From NCBI RefSeq assembly GCF_000340565.2, contig NZ_CP007203.1:1417048-1481047 (forward strand): a DNA stretch of 64,000 nt, read 5' to 3'. This stretch comes from Nodularia spumigena CCY9414. Its GTDB lineage: Bacteria > Cyanobacteriota > Cyanobacteriia > Cyanobacteriales > Nostocaceae. Both the position numbers and the translations under genes were made by a program. Below are positions 1 through 10,200 of the stretch, one piece after another. The stretch's first letter is position 1. Each line of letters starts with the position of its first letter. A model generated the notes under the pieces. The model ran no database searches, was not told the origin of the DNA, and was given only the letters and a program-made list of their open reading frames with translations.

Positions 1-1
1 A

Positions 2-436
2 GTAATTTCTCGTGAGGATTTTATCAAATTAGAAAAAGACTATTGGGCGCTGAGAACACCTATTGGTTTTGTGTTTAACTTCATGGTGACTATGGGTTTT
101 GTTGTCGGTGTGATTGTTGTCTATCAAATTCTCTATAGTAATATTTCTAATCACTTAGCTGAATATGCCACACTCAAAGCTATGGGGTTTAAAAATAAAT
201 ATCTTTTGAGTATAGTTTTCCAACAAGCTATAATTTTAGCATCATTAGGGTATGTTCCAGGTTTTGCCATATCTTTAGGTTTATATGATATAGCCAAAAA
301 TGCTACTAATTTACCTGTAACCATGAATTCAGAAAGAGCAATTTTTGTATTTTCCCTAGCCATAATTATGTGCTTAGTATCTGGATTTTTCTCTACAAAC
401 AAGCTCCGAAATGTAGACCCCGCAGATATTTTTTAA
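2..436 (+). CDS. DevC-like ABC transporter permease, C-terminal part
   Basis: This reading frame is open from the window edge to a TAA at 434-436, so only the last ~144 residues of a longer gene are visible. The part seen has an FtsX/MacB-type permease end: a membrane helix (GFVFNFMVTMGFVVGVIVVYQ), the turn YATLKAMGFKNKYL, two more helices, and a typical closing NKLRNVDPADIF. That closing motif is characteristic of DevC proteins, which pair with a DevA ATPase and DevB adaptor to export glycolipids or other envelope material in cyanobacteria. The ATPase gene at 627 is its natural partner. The DevC family is a confident call; the exported substrate is not known. Confidence 0.85.
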   Translation, partial: VISREDFIKLEKDYWALRTPIGFVFNFMVTMGFVVGVIVVYQILYSNISNHLAEYATLKAMGFKNKYLLSIVFQQAIILASLGYVPGFAISLGLYDIAKNATNLPVTMNSERAIFVFSLAIIMCLVSGFFSTNKLRNVDPADIF

Positions 437-481
437 CTTGCTTATATCAGTTTTCATGTATTTGAACTACGTCTGTGGTCA

Positions 482-501
482 GGGCGCAAGGCCTTGCGCC
501 C
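482..501. repeat. 20-bp perfect palindrome GGGCGCAAGGCCTTGCGCCC
   Basis: A perfect 20-base palindrome lies between the permease and ATPase genes. It looks like a dispersed Nostocales hairpin repeat. It is not followed by a T-run, so it is not a classic terminator. Confidence 0.8.
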
Positions 502-542
502 CTACCGCGTGGTGAAAATACCTGTAATTAAAATATATTCCT

Positions 543-581
543 CCTCCCTCTCCTTAGTAAGGAGAGGGTTGGGGTGAGGTT
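543..581 (+). repeat. CCCTCTCCTT hairpin repeat, copy 1
   Basis: Arms CCCTCTCCTT (546-555) and AAGGAGAGGG (559-568) flank a 3-base loop, followed by TTGGGGTGAGGTT. The same unit occurs in reverse orientation at 40242-40280, so this is a dispersed repeat rather than a local terminator. Confidence 0.75.
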
Positions 582-626
582 TAATCCCCGAAAGCATTAA
601 CCACCCATAGAAGAGGATGAACGCAG

Positions 627-1364
627 ATGGACGCAGATAAATTCCTATCTCGGCAGATTAAGAAACAATATATTGTAAAAATAGAGAATCTTAACCAATA
701 CTTGGGAAAGAAAGCCTTAAGACTCCAGATTTTGTTTGATATTAATTTAGCCATTCAACCTGGAGAAATTGTCATTATGACGGGACCTTCAGGTTCAGGA
801 AAAACAACTTTACTGACTTTAATTGGTGGTTTACGTTCTATTCAAGATGGAAGTCTCAAATTTTTAGGACAAGAACTTTATGGAGCTAGCAATGAAGAAT
901 TAGTAAAAGTACGTCGTCATATTGGCTATATTTTTCAAGCTCATAATTTATTAGATTTTTTAACAGCCCGACAAAACGTCCAAATGTCACTGGAGTTACA
1001 CAAAAACATCTCCTCAAAAGAAGCACACCGGAAAGCAGAAGCTATGCTCAACGCTGTAAAATTGGAAGATAGAGTAAATTACTATCCATCGGATCTCTCA
1101 GGAGGACAAAAGCAACGGGTAGCGATCGCCCGCGCGTTAGTTAGTCAACCAAAATTAGTCCTAGCAGATGAACCCACCGCAGCCTTAGACAGTAAATCCG
1201 GGCGTGATGTAGTCAACCTCATGCAACAACTAGCCAGAGAACAGAATTGTGCCATTTTAATGGTGACACACGACAACCGCATCTTAGACATAGCAGACCG
1301 GATAATTCACATGGAAGACGGACGATTAATTAAACAAGTAGTCTGCAATCCCACCCCAGTATAA
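627..1364 (+). CDS. DevA-like ABC transporter ATP-binding protein
   Basis: A 245-residue nucleotide-binding subunit of a MacB/DevA-type exporter. Walker A is GPSGSGKTT (residues 53-61), the signature LSGGQ is at 157-161, Walker B LVLADEP at 177-183, and the switch histidine is in MVTHD. It powers the DevC-type permease encoded just upstream, probably with a DevB/HlyD adaptor encoded left of the window. ATG 627 is the only in-frame start: a TGA lies just upstream and no ATG, GTG or TTG follows before the conserved domain. That ATG sits inside a dispersed repeat of the ACGCAGAT(A/G) type, so the first few residues (MDADK) are repeat-derived. GAGG lies about 11 bases upstream. Confidence 0.88.
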   Translation: MDADKFLSRQIKKQYIVKIENLNQYLGKKALRLQILFDINLAIQPGEIVIMTGPSGSGKTTLLTLIGGLRSIQDGSLKFLGQELYGASNEELVKVRRHIGYIFQAHNLLDFLTARQNVQMSLELHKNISSKEAHRKAEAMLNAVKLEDRVNYYPSDLSGGQKQRVAIARALVSQPKLVLADEPTAALDSKSGRDVVNLMQQLAREQNCAILMVTHDNRILDIADRIIHMEDGRLIKQVVCNPTPV

Positions 1365-1375
1365 CCGCAGGGCGG

Positions 1376-1407
1376 AAGTCAAAAGTCAAAAGTCAAAAGT
1401 CAAAAAG
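1376..1407. repeat. AAAAGTC heptamer tandem repeat (STRR)
   Basis: About four tandem copies of the 7-base unit AAAAGTC directly follow the ATPase gene. This is a typical cyanobacterial short tandemly repeated sequence. The rest of the 376-base gap up to chlB shows no gene; it is AT-rich and may hold the chlB promoter, which I could not pin down. Confidence 0.8.
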
Positions 1408-1740
1408 TTTATTCTCGAGGTTGGCTTTTCATCAACTGGGAATGGTTGGTTTACTTACGCCATGCTGTACTAGGTGCAAAATATTCTTAGCATTAATTTA
1501 ACAATCAACAAAAAATGATAAAAATACTTGTCCAATCATTAAGAGTTATTTAATTAAACAACATGAATATTGTTAAAAACAAAAGCTAAACCCCAATCAG
1601 TGACTCAGTTTCAGCCATTAATTACCAACTCAATCAGCAAAAACTCCCCTTTCATCCTGACTCCAACATTTGAGACAATCAGAAGCGATTTCATAATCAA
1701 GCACTTATAGTTATTTCAGTTGCAAAGGGAGAACACATTC

Positions 1741-3267
1741 ATGAAATTAGCTTACTGGATGTATGCAGGGCCAGCCCACATCGGCACACTGCGAGTCGCG
1801 AGTTCATTTAAAAACGTCCATGCGATTATGCACGCCCCACTAGGCGATGACTACTTCAACGTCATGCGCTCCATGTTATCACGGGAGAAAAACTTCACCC
1901 CAGTAACCACCAGTGTAGTTGACCGCAACGTTTTAGCTAGGGGTTCTCAAGAAAAGGTAGTAGATAATATTACCCGCAAAGATGCAGAAGAACACCCAGA
2001 TTTAATTGTGTTAACTCCCACCTGTACATCTAGCATTCTGCAAGAAGACTTACACAACTTTGTCGAACGGGCGCAGCTAGAAGCCAAAGGCGATGTCATG
2101 TTAGCGGATGTCAACCACTACCGCTTTAACGAATTGCAAGCCGCAGACCGCACACTGCACCAAATCGTGCAATACTACATTGAAAAAGCCCGGAAGCGGG
2201 GCGAATTACCAGAAGGTAAAACCGCCAAACCTTCTGTTAACATTATAGGTAATTCTACCCTTGGTTTTCATAACAACCACGACTGCACCGAACTCAAGCG
2301 CCTCATGGCTGACTTAGGAATTGAAATCAATACAATCATTCCTGAAGGTGCTTCGGTTCATGACTTGAAGAAATTACCCCAAGCTTGGTTTAACCTGGTT
2401 CCTTACCGAGAACTAGGTTTAGCCACTGCGGCTTACTTAGAAGAACAATTCGGTATACCTTGTGTAGATATTACCCCAATGGGTGTAGTAGAAACTGCCA
2501 GATGTATCCGTAAAATTCAGCAGGTAATTAACGCCCAAGGCGCTGAAGCTGATTACGAAGCATTCATCAACGAACAAACCCTGAACGTGTCTCAAGCTGT
2601 GTGGTTCTCCCGTTCCATCGACTGTCAAAACTTGACTGGTAAAAAAGCCGTAGTCTTTGGGGATAATACCCACGCTGCGGCGATGACCAAGATTTTGGCT
2701 AGAGAAATGGGGATACACGTAGTTTGGGCGGGAACCTACTGTAAATATGATGCAGACTGGTTCCGCGAACAGGTGAGCGAATATTGTGACGAAGTGCTGA
2801 TTACCGACGATCACGGAGAAATTGGAGATGCGATCGCCCGCGTCGAACCCTCAGCCATATTCGGTACACAAATGGAACGCCACGTAGGAAAACGCTTAGA
2901 CATTCCTTGTGGAGTCATAGCTTCACCCATACACGTCCAGAACTTCCCCATAGGATACAAACCATTTTTAGGTTACGAAGGAACAAATCAGATCACAGAC
3001 TTGATATACAACTCCTTCACCTTGGGAATGGAAGATCACCTCTTAGAAATCTTCGGTGGACACGACACCAAAGAAGTAATCACCAAAGGAATATCAGCCG
3101 ACTCAGACCTGAGTTGGTCGAAAGATGGACAAGCCGAACTCAACAAAATTCCCGGATTTGTGCGAGGTAAAGTCAAACGCAACACCGAGAAATTTGCCCG
3201 TGAGAGAGGCTTCAAAGAGATTAACGCCGAAGTGCTTTATGCAGCCAAAGAATCCGTAGGCGCTTAA
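1741..3267 (+). CDS. chlB: Light-independent protochlorophyllide reductase subunit B (ChlB)
   Basis: ChlB, with ChlN, forms the NB-protein of dark-operative protochlorophyllide oxidoreductase. It reduces the D-ring of protochlorophyllide using electrons from the ChlL iron protein. The protein begins [20 protein letters not shown], the classic ChlB start, and carries [29 protein letters not shown] and the C-terminal domain ending in a [16 protein letters not shown] tail. The 508-residue length matches the family. I chose ATG 1741 over an in-frame start 21 bases upstream because it gives the family N-terminus and has AAGGGAG about 10 bases before it. chlL and chlN are not in the window, so chlB stands alone here. 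Confidence 0.97.
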   Translation: MKLAYWMYAGPAHIGTLRVASSFKNVHAIMHAPLGDDYFNVMRSMLSREKNFTPVTTSVVDRNVLARGSQEKVVDNITRKDAEEHPDLIVLTPTCTSSILQEDLHNFVERAQLEAKGDVMLADVNHYRFNELQAADRTLHQIVQYYIEKARKRGELPEGKTAKPSVNIIGNSTLGFHNNHDCTELKRLMADLGIEINTIIPEGASVHDLKKLPQAWFNLVPYRELGLATAAYLEEQFGIPCVDITPMGVVETARCIRKIQQVINAQGAEADYEAFINEQTLNVSQAVWFSRSIDCQNLTGKKAVVFGDNTHAAAMTKILAREMGIHVVWAGTYCKYDADWFREQVSEYCDEVLITDDHGEIGDAIARVEPSAIFGTQMERHVGKRLDIPCGVIASPIHVQNFPIGYKPFLGYEGTNQITDLIYNSFTLGMEDHLLEIFGGHDTKEVITKGISADSDLSWSKDGQAELNKIPGFVRGKVKRNTEKFARERGFKEINAEVLYAAKESVGA

Positions 3268-3289
3268 TCTAAGCCATATAGATCAGATA

Positions 3290-3320
3290 GATCCCCGACT
3301 TCTTGAAGAAGTCGGGGATC
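3290..3320. repeat. 31-base near-perfect palindrome after chlB
   Basis: Arms GATCCCCGACTTCTT and AAGAAGTCGGGGATC (15 bases each) surround one base. It could fold as a transcript-end hairpin 22 bases after chlB, but it lacks a T-run and resembles a dispersed cyanobacterial repeat. Confidence 0.75.
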
Positions 3321-3403
3321 TGAGCCTCTCGATATCTTTTTCGTTCCAGACTTGACGCTAATTTTGATCAATATTCGTGTAATGTGATTCCCAAAGGAAT
3401 TTC

Positions 3404-3422
3404 TGGGCAAAGATGCCCGCCC
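3404..3422. repeat. GGGCAAAGATGCCCGCCC repeat, copy 1
   Basis: One of five related GGGCA(A)AGATGCCCGC-type palindromic repeats in the window. The others are near 10951, 28327, 31182 and 40321. All lie between genes. Confidence 0.65.
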
Positions 3423-3516
3423 TTGTGTACCGCGAACCACAGGGATGTCCGCCTTTGAGGACTAACAAAGAATAAATTCATTAAAAAAAATCAAGCGTGT
3501 ATGGTATTTTTTAAGA

Positions 3517-4323
3517 ATGAAAATCTCACTTAAAACTAATTTTACTGGGTTGCTACTGCGCCGCTATTGGGAATTGCTGAACGTTTTGGTATCGCGGAAT
3601 TTAAAAGTCCGTTATCGAGGCTCGTTTTTTGGGGTTTATTGGTCGCTATTGAATCCATTACTGATGACAGGTTTGTACTCGGCTATTTTTGGCACAGCGT
3701 TTGCATCCTATTACGACGATTCAATCCTCAACTATATATTGGCAGCCTTTACCGGACTGGTGGTGATCAATTTTTTCTCGGCTTCCACTTCTCAGGCATT
3801 AAGTAGTATAGTCAATAATGGCTCACTTTTGAATAAAATTTCTCTGCCATCAAGTGTATTTCCTGTATCTATAATTACCTCAAATGTCTTTCAATTTTCA
3901 GTAGGAGTACTGCCTGTGTTGGCAGTGATTACTTTCATTTATTCCCAGAGTTTAGTCAATGTGCTGGCGCTGTTCTTCCCGTTTTTAGCTTTAGTGTTAG
4001 TTTCTACAGGGGTGGGATTTCTTGTTAGTGGATTATATGTATTTTTTAGAGACTTACCTTACTTTTATGAGTTAGTTGTATTTGTGATTTGGCTTAGTAG
4101 TCCTATATTTTACCCAGCCGCTATTGTTCCCCCACACATCAAGCAATTTTTGGTGTTGAATCCTTTATCACCGATTATTGAAAGTTTGCGTCAGATTACT
4201 TTATCAGGAACATCAGCAGATTTGGGTTTAATTTGGGGTGCTTTACTCAGTGGTATGATCATTTTGTCTCTGGGTTGGGCTTGTTTTCATCTCTGGCGAG
4301 ATCAATTTATGGATTTGCTGTAA
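3517..4323 (+). CDS. ABC-2 type polysaccharide export permease (Wzm/TagG-like)
   Basis: A 268-residue integral membrane protein with about six hydrophobic segments. The family hallmark lies near the N-terminus (LNVLVSRNLKVRYRGSFFGVYWSLLNPL), and the end holds PIFYPAAIVPPHIKQFLVLNPLSPIIESLRQITL. This is the membrane half of an ABC exporter that moves lipid-linked O-antigen or capsule-type polysaccharide across the inner membrane. The matching ATPase is probably the Wzt-like protein at 15725-16477. Wzm and Wzt genes normally sit side by side, so the 11-kb separation is unusual. The start has no strong Shine-Dalgarno, but the length fits. Confidence 0.88.
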   Translation: MKISLKTNFTGLLLRRYWELLNVLVSRNLKVRYRGSFFGVYWSLLNPLLMTGLYSAIFGTAFASYYDDSILNYILAAFTGLVVINFFSASTSQALSSIVNNGSLLNKISLPSSVFPVSIITSNVFQFSVGVLPVLAVITFIYSQSLVNVLALFFPFLALVLVSTGVGFLVSGLYVFFRDLPYFYELVVFVIWLSSPIFYPAAIVPPHIKQFLVLNPLSPIIESLRQITLSGTSADLGLIWGALLSGMIILSLGWACFHLWRDQFMDLL

Positions 4324-4410
4324 ATTTTTGCTCACCCTCTATTACTGAAGATTTTTCCTAAATATAGCGATTCCCTTCTCAATAGGTACTACAAGAATTA
4401 TTCGACCACA

Positions 4411-4487
4411 GATGAACACAGATGAACACAGATGAATATGGATGAATATGGATGAATATGGATGAATATGGATGAATATGGATGAAT
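4411..4487 (+). repeat. GATGAATATG decamer tandem repeat
   Basis: Two GATGAACACA units (4411-4430) are followed by five exact GATGAATATG units (4431-4480) and a partial unit. It lies 60 bases before the methyltransferase gene and belongs to the same ACAGATGAA repeat family found elsewhere in the window. Confidence 0.9.
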
Positions 4488-4547
4488 CCCTACCTCACTA
4501 GACTAGAAACGCTATAAATTTCTCTTGCTATATCACATATAATATAT

Positions 4548-5591
4548 ATGACTATTTTTCCTAATCCATTAGTCTGGATGCCTTTGTCTGAAGAGATAAG
4601 TCGTTTTCGCAAATACTGCTATGGTATTGTTCTCAATGCTGGTTCTGGACAAAGAAGCATTCAATTAGGTGAAAAAGATTTAAATATTGATATTACTGAG
4701 TGGAATAAACCAGATATTCTGGCAGATTTACATCATATTCCTTTGCTAGATGAATCGGTGGATACTATAGTTTCTATTGCTGTTCTAGAACATACTCGAT
4801 ATCCTTGGCAAATTGCTGAGGAATTTTATCGCGTCCTCAGACCAATGGGATATGGAATTATTGCTGTTCCCTTTCTACAACCACAACATGACTTTCCTGG
4901 AGATTATATTCGGTTTACTGAAAATGGCTTAATTGAAATTGTTAAATATGCAGGTTTTGAAGTCATTGAAACCAGTTATACCCATCATTTTGGTCAAACT
5001 TTAGCATGGTTGTTATGGGAATATTTACAGTTTCATCCACCGAAAAAATTTACTTGGTTTTTTTGGCAAAATCTGATTCGTCAACTTTCGTTAGGAAATT
5101 TGCTTAAAGGTGATAGTCCCAATACTCACAATACTCATTATATTGTGGTGCGGAAGCCTGGGGATATCAATATTAAACCTCACTATATCCAAGCTTTGAG
5201 ACACAAGAATGAGCAAGATTGGTTTTTTCCACTTCTCGCTTGTCCCATCACTAAGCAACCATTGCATCTGCAAGATAATTCTTTGGTGTCTGAAAATGGC
5301 AAATTTATCTATGGATTTCAACAAGGTATTCCCTATTTAGAAGCTTCACACAATAATATTGATTCTCCTGAAATCAATTCTGATGAATTAGATGCTCCAT
5401 CAACAGATTCTGAGTCTCATCTCATATCTCAATTAAGCGAAGAGTTATCTAATTTGAGATTGCAGATTAAAAATCTGGAGTCTGAGGTTGAATTATCTAA
5501 AAATACAATTAATACCATACAATCTAGCAAGTTTTGGCAATTAAGACAAATCTGGTTAAAATTAACCAAAAACTTCGGTTTCATCGGTTAA
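4548..5591 (+). CDS. SAM-dependent methyltransferase with Trm112-like segment and coiled-coil tail
   Basis: A 347-residue protein. The N-terminal half is a class I methyltransferase: motif I is VLNAGSG (28-34), an acidic residue follows strand 2 (NIDIT), and there is the Methyltransf_11 pattern VLEHTRYPWQIAEEFYRVL plus an aromatic-rich substrate region. Residues ~226-270 (PLLACPITKQPLHL) look like a Trm112-type small domain. The C-terminal ~60 residues form a predicted coiled coil ending in SSKFWQLRQIWLKL. That same tail ends the glycosyltransferase at 13514, which suggests both act in the same surface-glycan assembly. The substrate is unknown; sugar or glycan O-methylation is an inference from context. 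Confidence 0.8.
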   Translation: MTIFPNPLVWMPLSEEISRFRKYCYGIVLNAGSGQRSIQLGEKDLNIDITEWNKPDILADLHHIPLLDESVDTIVSIAVLEHTRYPWQIAEEFYRVLRPMGYGIIAVPFLQPQHDFPGDYIRFTENGLIEIVKYAGFEVIETSYTHHFGQTLAWLLWEYLQFHPPKKFTWFFWQNLIRQLSLGNLLKGDSPNTHNTHYIVVRKPGDINIKPHYIQALRHKNEQDWFFPLLACPITKQPLHLQDNSLVSENGKFIYGFQQGIPYLEASHNNIDSPEINSDELDAPSTDSESHLISQLSEELSNLRLQIKNLESEVELSKNTINTIQSSKFWQLRQIWLKLTKNFGFIG

Positions 5592-5806
5592 AGCTTTGAA
5601 TTGTCTGTTTCTAGATTCTAGGAAAAAATTGAAGAAGTGATAAAAATTGTAAAGTTTTATGGCGGTTGCCAGCAAGCGGGTTTTACGAAATATATGTTTT
5701 GATTTTCAGATAAAAATGCTGTTTTTTGTCGGGGAAATTATTTCTTTGAAAAAAAATAATTAAAATGCCTTAAAATCATATTCAGTAAATCCAGTGTTAC
5801 TTATTT

Positions 5807-7021
5807 ATGAGTTCTTCTGACCTAAATGGTACTATTTCACAGGTATTAAACGATTTTGTAGCCTTACCCGCAACAAACATCCCAGGGGTAATTGGTGCTG
5901 ACAATCATCCTCAGACTGGAGAATTCTTTGATGTAGGCGATCGCGATGTCGATTTTTTCAAAATCAATTCTCCTATCGCCGGGAATTTAGAAATTGATAT
6001 CAAATCCTTTAGTGATCCTACTATTATTGACACAGTTGATGCCGTTGTCTTTATCTACGACAGAGAAGGCAATCTTTTAGCTTTCAACGACGATAGGGAG
6101 ACACTTTTTGATCTAGACCCACTTTTATACTATCAAATTACCGCAAATACAGATTACTTTGTAGCTGTAGCTGGTTATAATGTTAATAATGATTATTTCA
6201 ATCCTTTTCAACTAGGTAGCGGGTCATCAGGGGATACAGGAGAGTATAAATTTAATAGCAGACTGTTACCACTGTCGCAAATACCAGATTTTAATGGCGA
6301 TGGTCAAACTGATATCCTCTTAACTAATCCTAGTCAAGGATTGAATCAAGCATTGTTAATGGATGGGACAAACTATGCAGGATTTAGTAATCTGTTTGGT
6401 TCTCCGGGTTATCGACCAGTAGCAACGGCTGAATTTAACAAATATGGCACAACCGATATAATTGTCAGCAATTCCACTAATAATTTTAATGCTGTCTGGT
6501 TTATGGATGGCCCTAACTACTTAGATGGTGTCGGTTTACCCATAGCAGCAGGTTGGGAAATTAAAGGAGCCGCAGACTTCAACGGTGATGGTAATGTTGA
6601 TATTCTGCTGAATAATACTGCCAACAATTGGAATACAGTCTGGTTTTTAGGTGGTGCTAATGGTGCTAGTTACACAGGTTATGGTAATTTGCCTGTGGCT
6701 GAAGGTTGGGATATTACTGGTGTGGCTGACTTTAACGGCGATGGTAAAGCGGATCTTCTTTTGAATAATCCCACCGAAGGATGGAACACAGTCTGGTTCT
6801 TAGATGGCACAGATTACATTGGCTATGCTAATTTACCTAGCGCACCGGGTTGGCAATCTTTGGGAACCGGAGACTTTAATAGCGATGCTAAACCTGATAT
6901 TATTATGAATAATCTCACTTCTAATTCCAATACTATTTGGTTGATGGATGGAACCAATTATACAGGTTTTGCTAACTTGCCTAATACTCCTGCTGGTTGG
7001 GAAATTGCTGGTATGGCTTAA
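5807..7021 (+). CDS. PPC-domain and FG-GAP/VCBS-type repeat protein
   Basis: A 404-residue protein. Residues ~1-160 form a pre-peptidase-C-terminal-like beta domain (VGDRDVDFFKI ... NPFQLGSGSSGDTGEYKFN). The rest is about five ~55-residue repeats with calcium-loop motifs of the DFNGDGxxD type and the phrase NPTxGWNxVWFLDGTxYxGxxNLP, suggesting a beta-propeller. No signal peptide is seen. It closely matches the C-terminal part of the next gene's product at both DNA and protein level, but lacks the protease domain and one PPC domain. I infer a partial duplication. It is probably an extracellular or surface protein; the function is unknown. Confidence 0.8.
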   Translation: MSSSDLNGTISQVLNDFVALPATNIPGVIGADNHPQTGEFFDVGDRDVDFFKINSPIAGNLEIDIKSFSDPTIIDTVDAVVFIYDREGNLLAFNDDRETLFDLDPLLYYQITANTDYFVAVAGYNVNNDYFNPFQLGSGSSGDTGEYKFNSRLLPLSQIPDFNGDGQTDILLTNPSQGLNQALLMDGTNYAGFSNLFGSPGYRPVATAEFNKYGTTDIIVSNSTNNFNAVWFMDGPNYLDGVGLPIAAGWEIKGAADFNGDGNVDILLNNTANNWNTVWFLGGANGASYTGYGNLPVAEGWDITGVADFNGDGKADLLLNNPTEGWNTVWFLDGTDYIGYANLPSAPGWQSLGTGDFNSDAKPDIIMNNLTSNSNTIWLMDGTNYTGFANLPNTPAGWEIAGMA

Positions 7022-7107
7022 TGGGAATATTGTGAAGCTATCTATCTGCGCCAGCATCAGCGAAGCGTTCGCGGAGCGTGCCGTAGGCTCTAGCACGAAG
7101 TGCGTTA

Positions 7108-7133
7108 GGCGCAAAGGCGCAAAGGCGCAAAGG
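7108..7133 (+). repeat. GGCGCAAA short tandem repeat
   Basis: Three tandem GGCGCAAA units lie in the spacer before the subtilase. Just upstream, 7022-7062 repeats the sequence found after the subtilase stop at 10880-10916, so the 3' flank was copied along with the coding module. Confidence 0.7.
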
Positions 7134-7288
7134 TACAAAGAAAAAGAAAGGGAATTTTGGCATTTCATACTCTGATTCAGCAACGCCGAGAAAATACTAT
7201 TGTTTTTTTGTGTAAATATGTATTTTCTTTAGGCACAAATATTTAAATAGGCATTAAACTCATTCAGTAAATACCGAGTTACTTAGTT

Positions 7289-10200
7289 ATGAGTAATCCT
7301 GCTTTTAATTTGATTGGTTTGACCCAACTACGTAATGACTCCCGCTTTGCAGGGATTGATGGTAGTGGGATGGCAGTTGCAGTCATTGATAGTGGTTTGG
7401 ATTGGACTCATTCTCTACTGAATAACAATTATGTCGCTGGCCGGGACTTTGTGTATGGAGATAATAACCCTGAAGATATTGACGGACACGGTACTCACGT
7501 AGCAGGTACAGTTGGAGCGGCAGATCCTAGATATGGAGTTGCACCTGATGTGAAGTTAATTGGCTTGAAGGTGTTTGGTAATGATGGAGGTGGAGCAAGT
7601 AATTCCGATATTGAAGCTGCTTTACAGTGGGTGATTGACAATAAAGAGCGTTACAACATTGTGGCTGTCAATATGTCACTGGCGGGGGGATTTTTTACTT
7701 CTGTTTCTGAGGCTGCGGGTGATATTAGAATTGATGAGGTGAGAAGACTGGAAGAATTAGGCGTTGTTGTTGTCTCAGCTACTGGGAATTCATTTAAAAA
7801 TAATGAGTATCAGAATCTGGCAGCGCCAGCAATTTTCAGCACGTTAGCTGTGGGCGCTGTCTGGCAAGATGGAATTAATCGAGACTTTCGTTGGCGTTCG
7901 GGAGGAATTGACTATACAACAGGAGCCGATCGCGTAACTAGTTTTTCCCAACGCCTAGATGCACCCAACAAAATATTTGCCCCTGGGGCAATGATTACTA
8001 GTACTGTACCGGGAAACCGTCTGGATGCTATGGGTGGAACAAGTATGGCATCTCCTGTGGTGGCGGGAGCAGTAGCTCTGATGCAGGAAGCAGCGATGCA
8101 ATTTGGGGGGCGTTTTTTGACTTCATCAGAAGTTGTGCAGATTATGCGCTCCACCGCAGACATCATTTTTGATGGTGATGATGAAGATGATAATGTTGAA
8201 AATACATCAACTAATTATCCTCGTTTAAATATTTATAATGCTGTACAGGAAGTTCAACGCCTATTTCAGGACATTGCCCCTAATGGAGACCCCAATGGCA
8301 CTATTCAAGGTGCTTACATTGGGCCAATTTTAGATGGTACTACTACGATTAATTCCATTTTGGGTAGTATTGGTATTGATGGTGGTTCAGTGCAAGTGGG
8401 TGATAAAGATGTTGATATCATCAGGTTTGAAATGCGATCGCCTGGAATAATTACAATTGAAGTTAGTTCTCATCCTGACAACCCGGCGGATTTTGATAGT
8501 CTTTTACGCCTGTTTAACACTTCAGGTGAAGAAATTGCTTTTGATGACGACTCAGGCGTTGACACCTTCTCTGCAATTAACATCTCCCTTGCGTCTGGTG
8601 TTTATTATGCGGGAATCAGTGGCTATAACAATCGCAACTATAATCCCAATGTCGCCGCTAGTGGTGTATCTGCCGCAACAGGCAATTATTCCCTCAACTT
8701 CCAACTCAGAAATCCTGATCCCAATGGAATTATCAGTGGTGCAATTCCTGTCAATTTGGGTACAGATTCAGAACCTTTATATTTTCAGGGTATTGTGGAT
8801 TCTGACCCTATTGCCAACTCCGATGAACGGATTACTATTGGGCCAGCAGATGTAGATATTTTCAAACTGGTAGCACCAGATAATGGCATTTTATTAATAG
8901 ATATTGACACTCCTTACGATAACTATGTTGATTCATTTCTGAGAGTCTTTGATGAAGATGGCAATGAGTTATTTTTTAGTGATGATGATCTAGCTTTTAA
9001 TAGCTCGTTAGTGTATACAGAATTCACTGATAATGAATACCCCAGTCTAGTTTTTCCCGACTCGGTTGATCGCAGTTATTACGAAGGACATACCACTGAT
9101 AGCTTTATTGGCTTAAGAGTGGACAGAGGTCAAACTTATTACATTGCTGTTTCAGATTATGACAACCAAACTTATAATCCTAACAGTCTCGATGGGCGTT
9201 CTGGTACTGGTACAGGTGGTTTGTTTGACCTGACTGTACAGTTTTTCAGTAATGACCAAAATGGTAGTATTACACAGGCATTAAAAAATAATTATATACC
9301 AATAAATGTCACAAACCTCCCTGGTATAATTGGTGGGGATAGTAATTTGGAGACGGGAGAATTCATTGAAGTAGGCGATCGCGATGTCGATTTTTTCAAA
9401 ATCAATTCTCCTAACGCCGGGATTTTAGAAATTGATATCAAATCCTATGGTGATCCTACAATTATTGACGAAGTTGATGCCGTTGTCTTTATCTACGACA
9501 GAGAAGGCAATCTTTTAGCTTTAAACGACGATAGAGATACATCTTTAGATCCACTTTTACGCTATCAAATTACCGCGAATACAGATTACTTTGTAGCTGT
9601 AACTGGTTATGGGAATGATTCTTTCAATCCTTTTCAACTAGGTAGTGGCTCATCAGGAGATACAGGAGAATATAAATTTAATAGCAGACTGTTACCACTG
9701 TCACAAATAACTGCTTTAAGTAATAACACTTCTACTAGTGGTACAGTGGAAAATGTCTCCGTTGGCTCAATTATCTTTGGCAATATCGGCGATGATAATG
9801 GTTTCTTTGTAGGTGCTAGTGATATTGATATCTATCGCTTTACTCCCACTACCACTGCTAGAGTGACAATTCGTGCCAGTGCCAATGAAGCTTTCAATGC
9901 TGATACTTTTTTACGAGTCTTCAACGCTAATGGTACAGAAATCGCTTTCAATGATGATGAAAATGCTTTAACTAGGGGTAGCGGGATTCAGATAGATGTC
10001 ACCGCAGGTACTCAATATTTAATTGGTGTCAATGGTGCAAGTCCGCAAGCGAGGAATTATAATCCTCTCACAGGTGCTGGTGCGGCAAACGGTAGCCAAG
10101 GCGATTACGTTCTATCTATTTTCACTAGCTCAAATCATCAACCAGATTTTAATGGCGATGGTGAAACAGATATTCTCTTAACCAATCCCAGTCAGGGATG

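Noticed and set aside
5807-7021. Idea that the 5807 gene is a pseudogene of the subtilase
   Set aside because: The frame is intact with its own start and complete PPC and FG-GAP domains, so a shortened functional paralogue is more likely.
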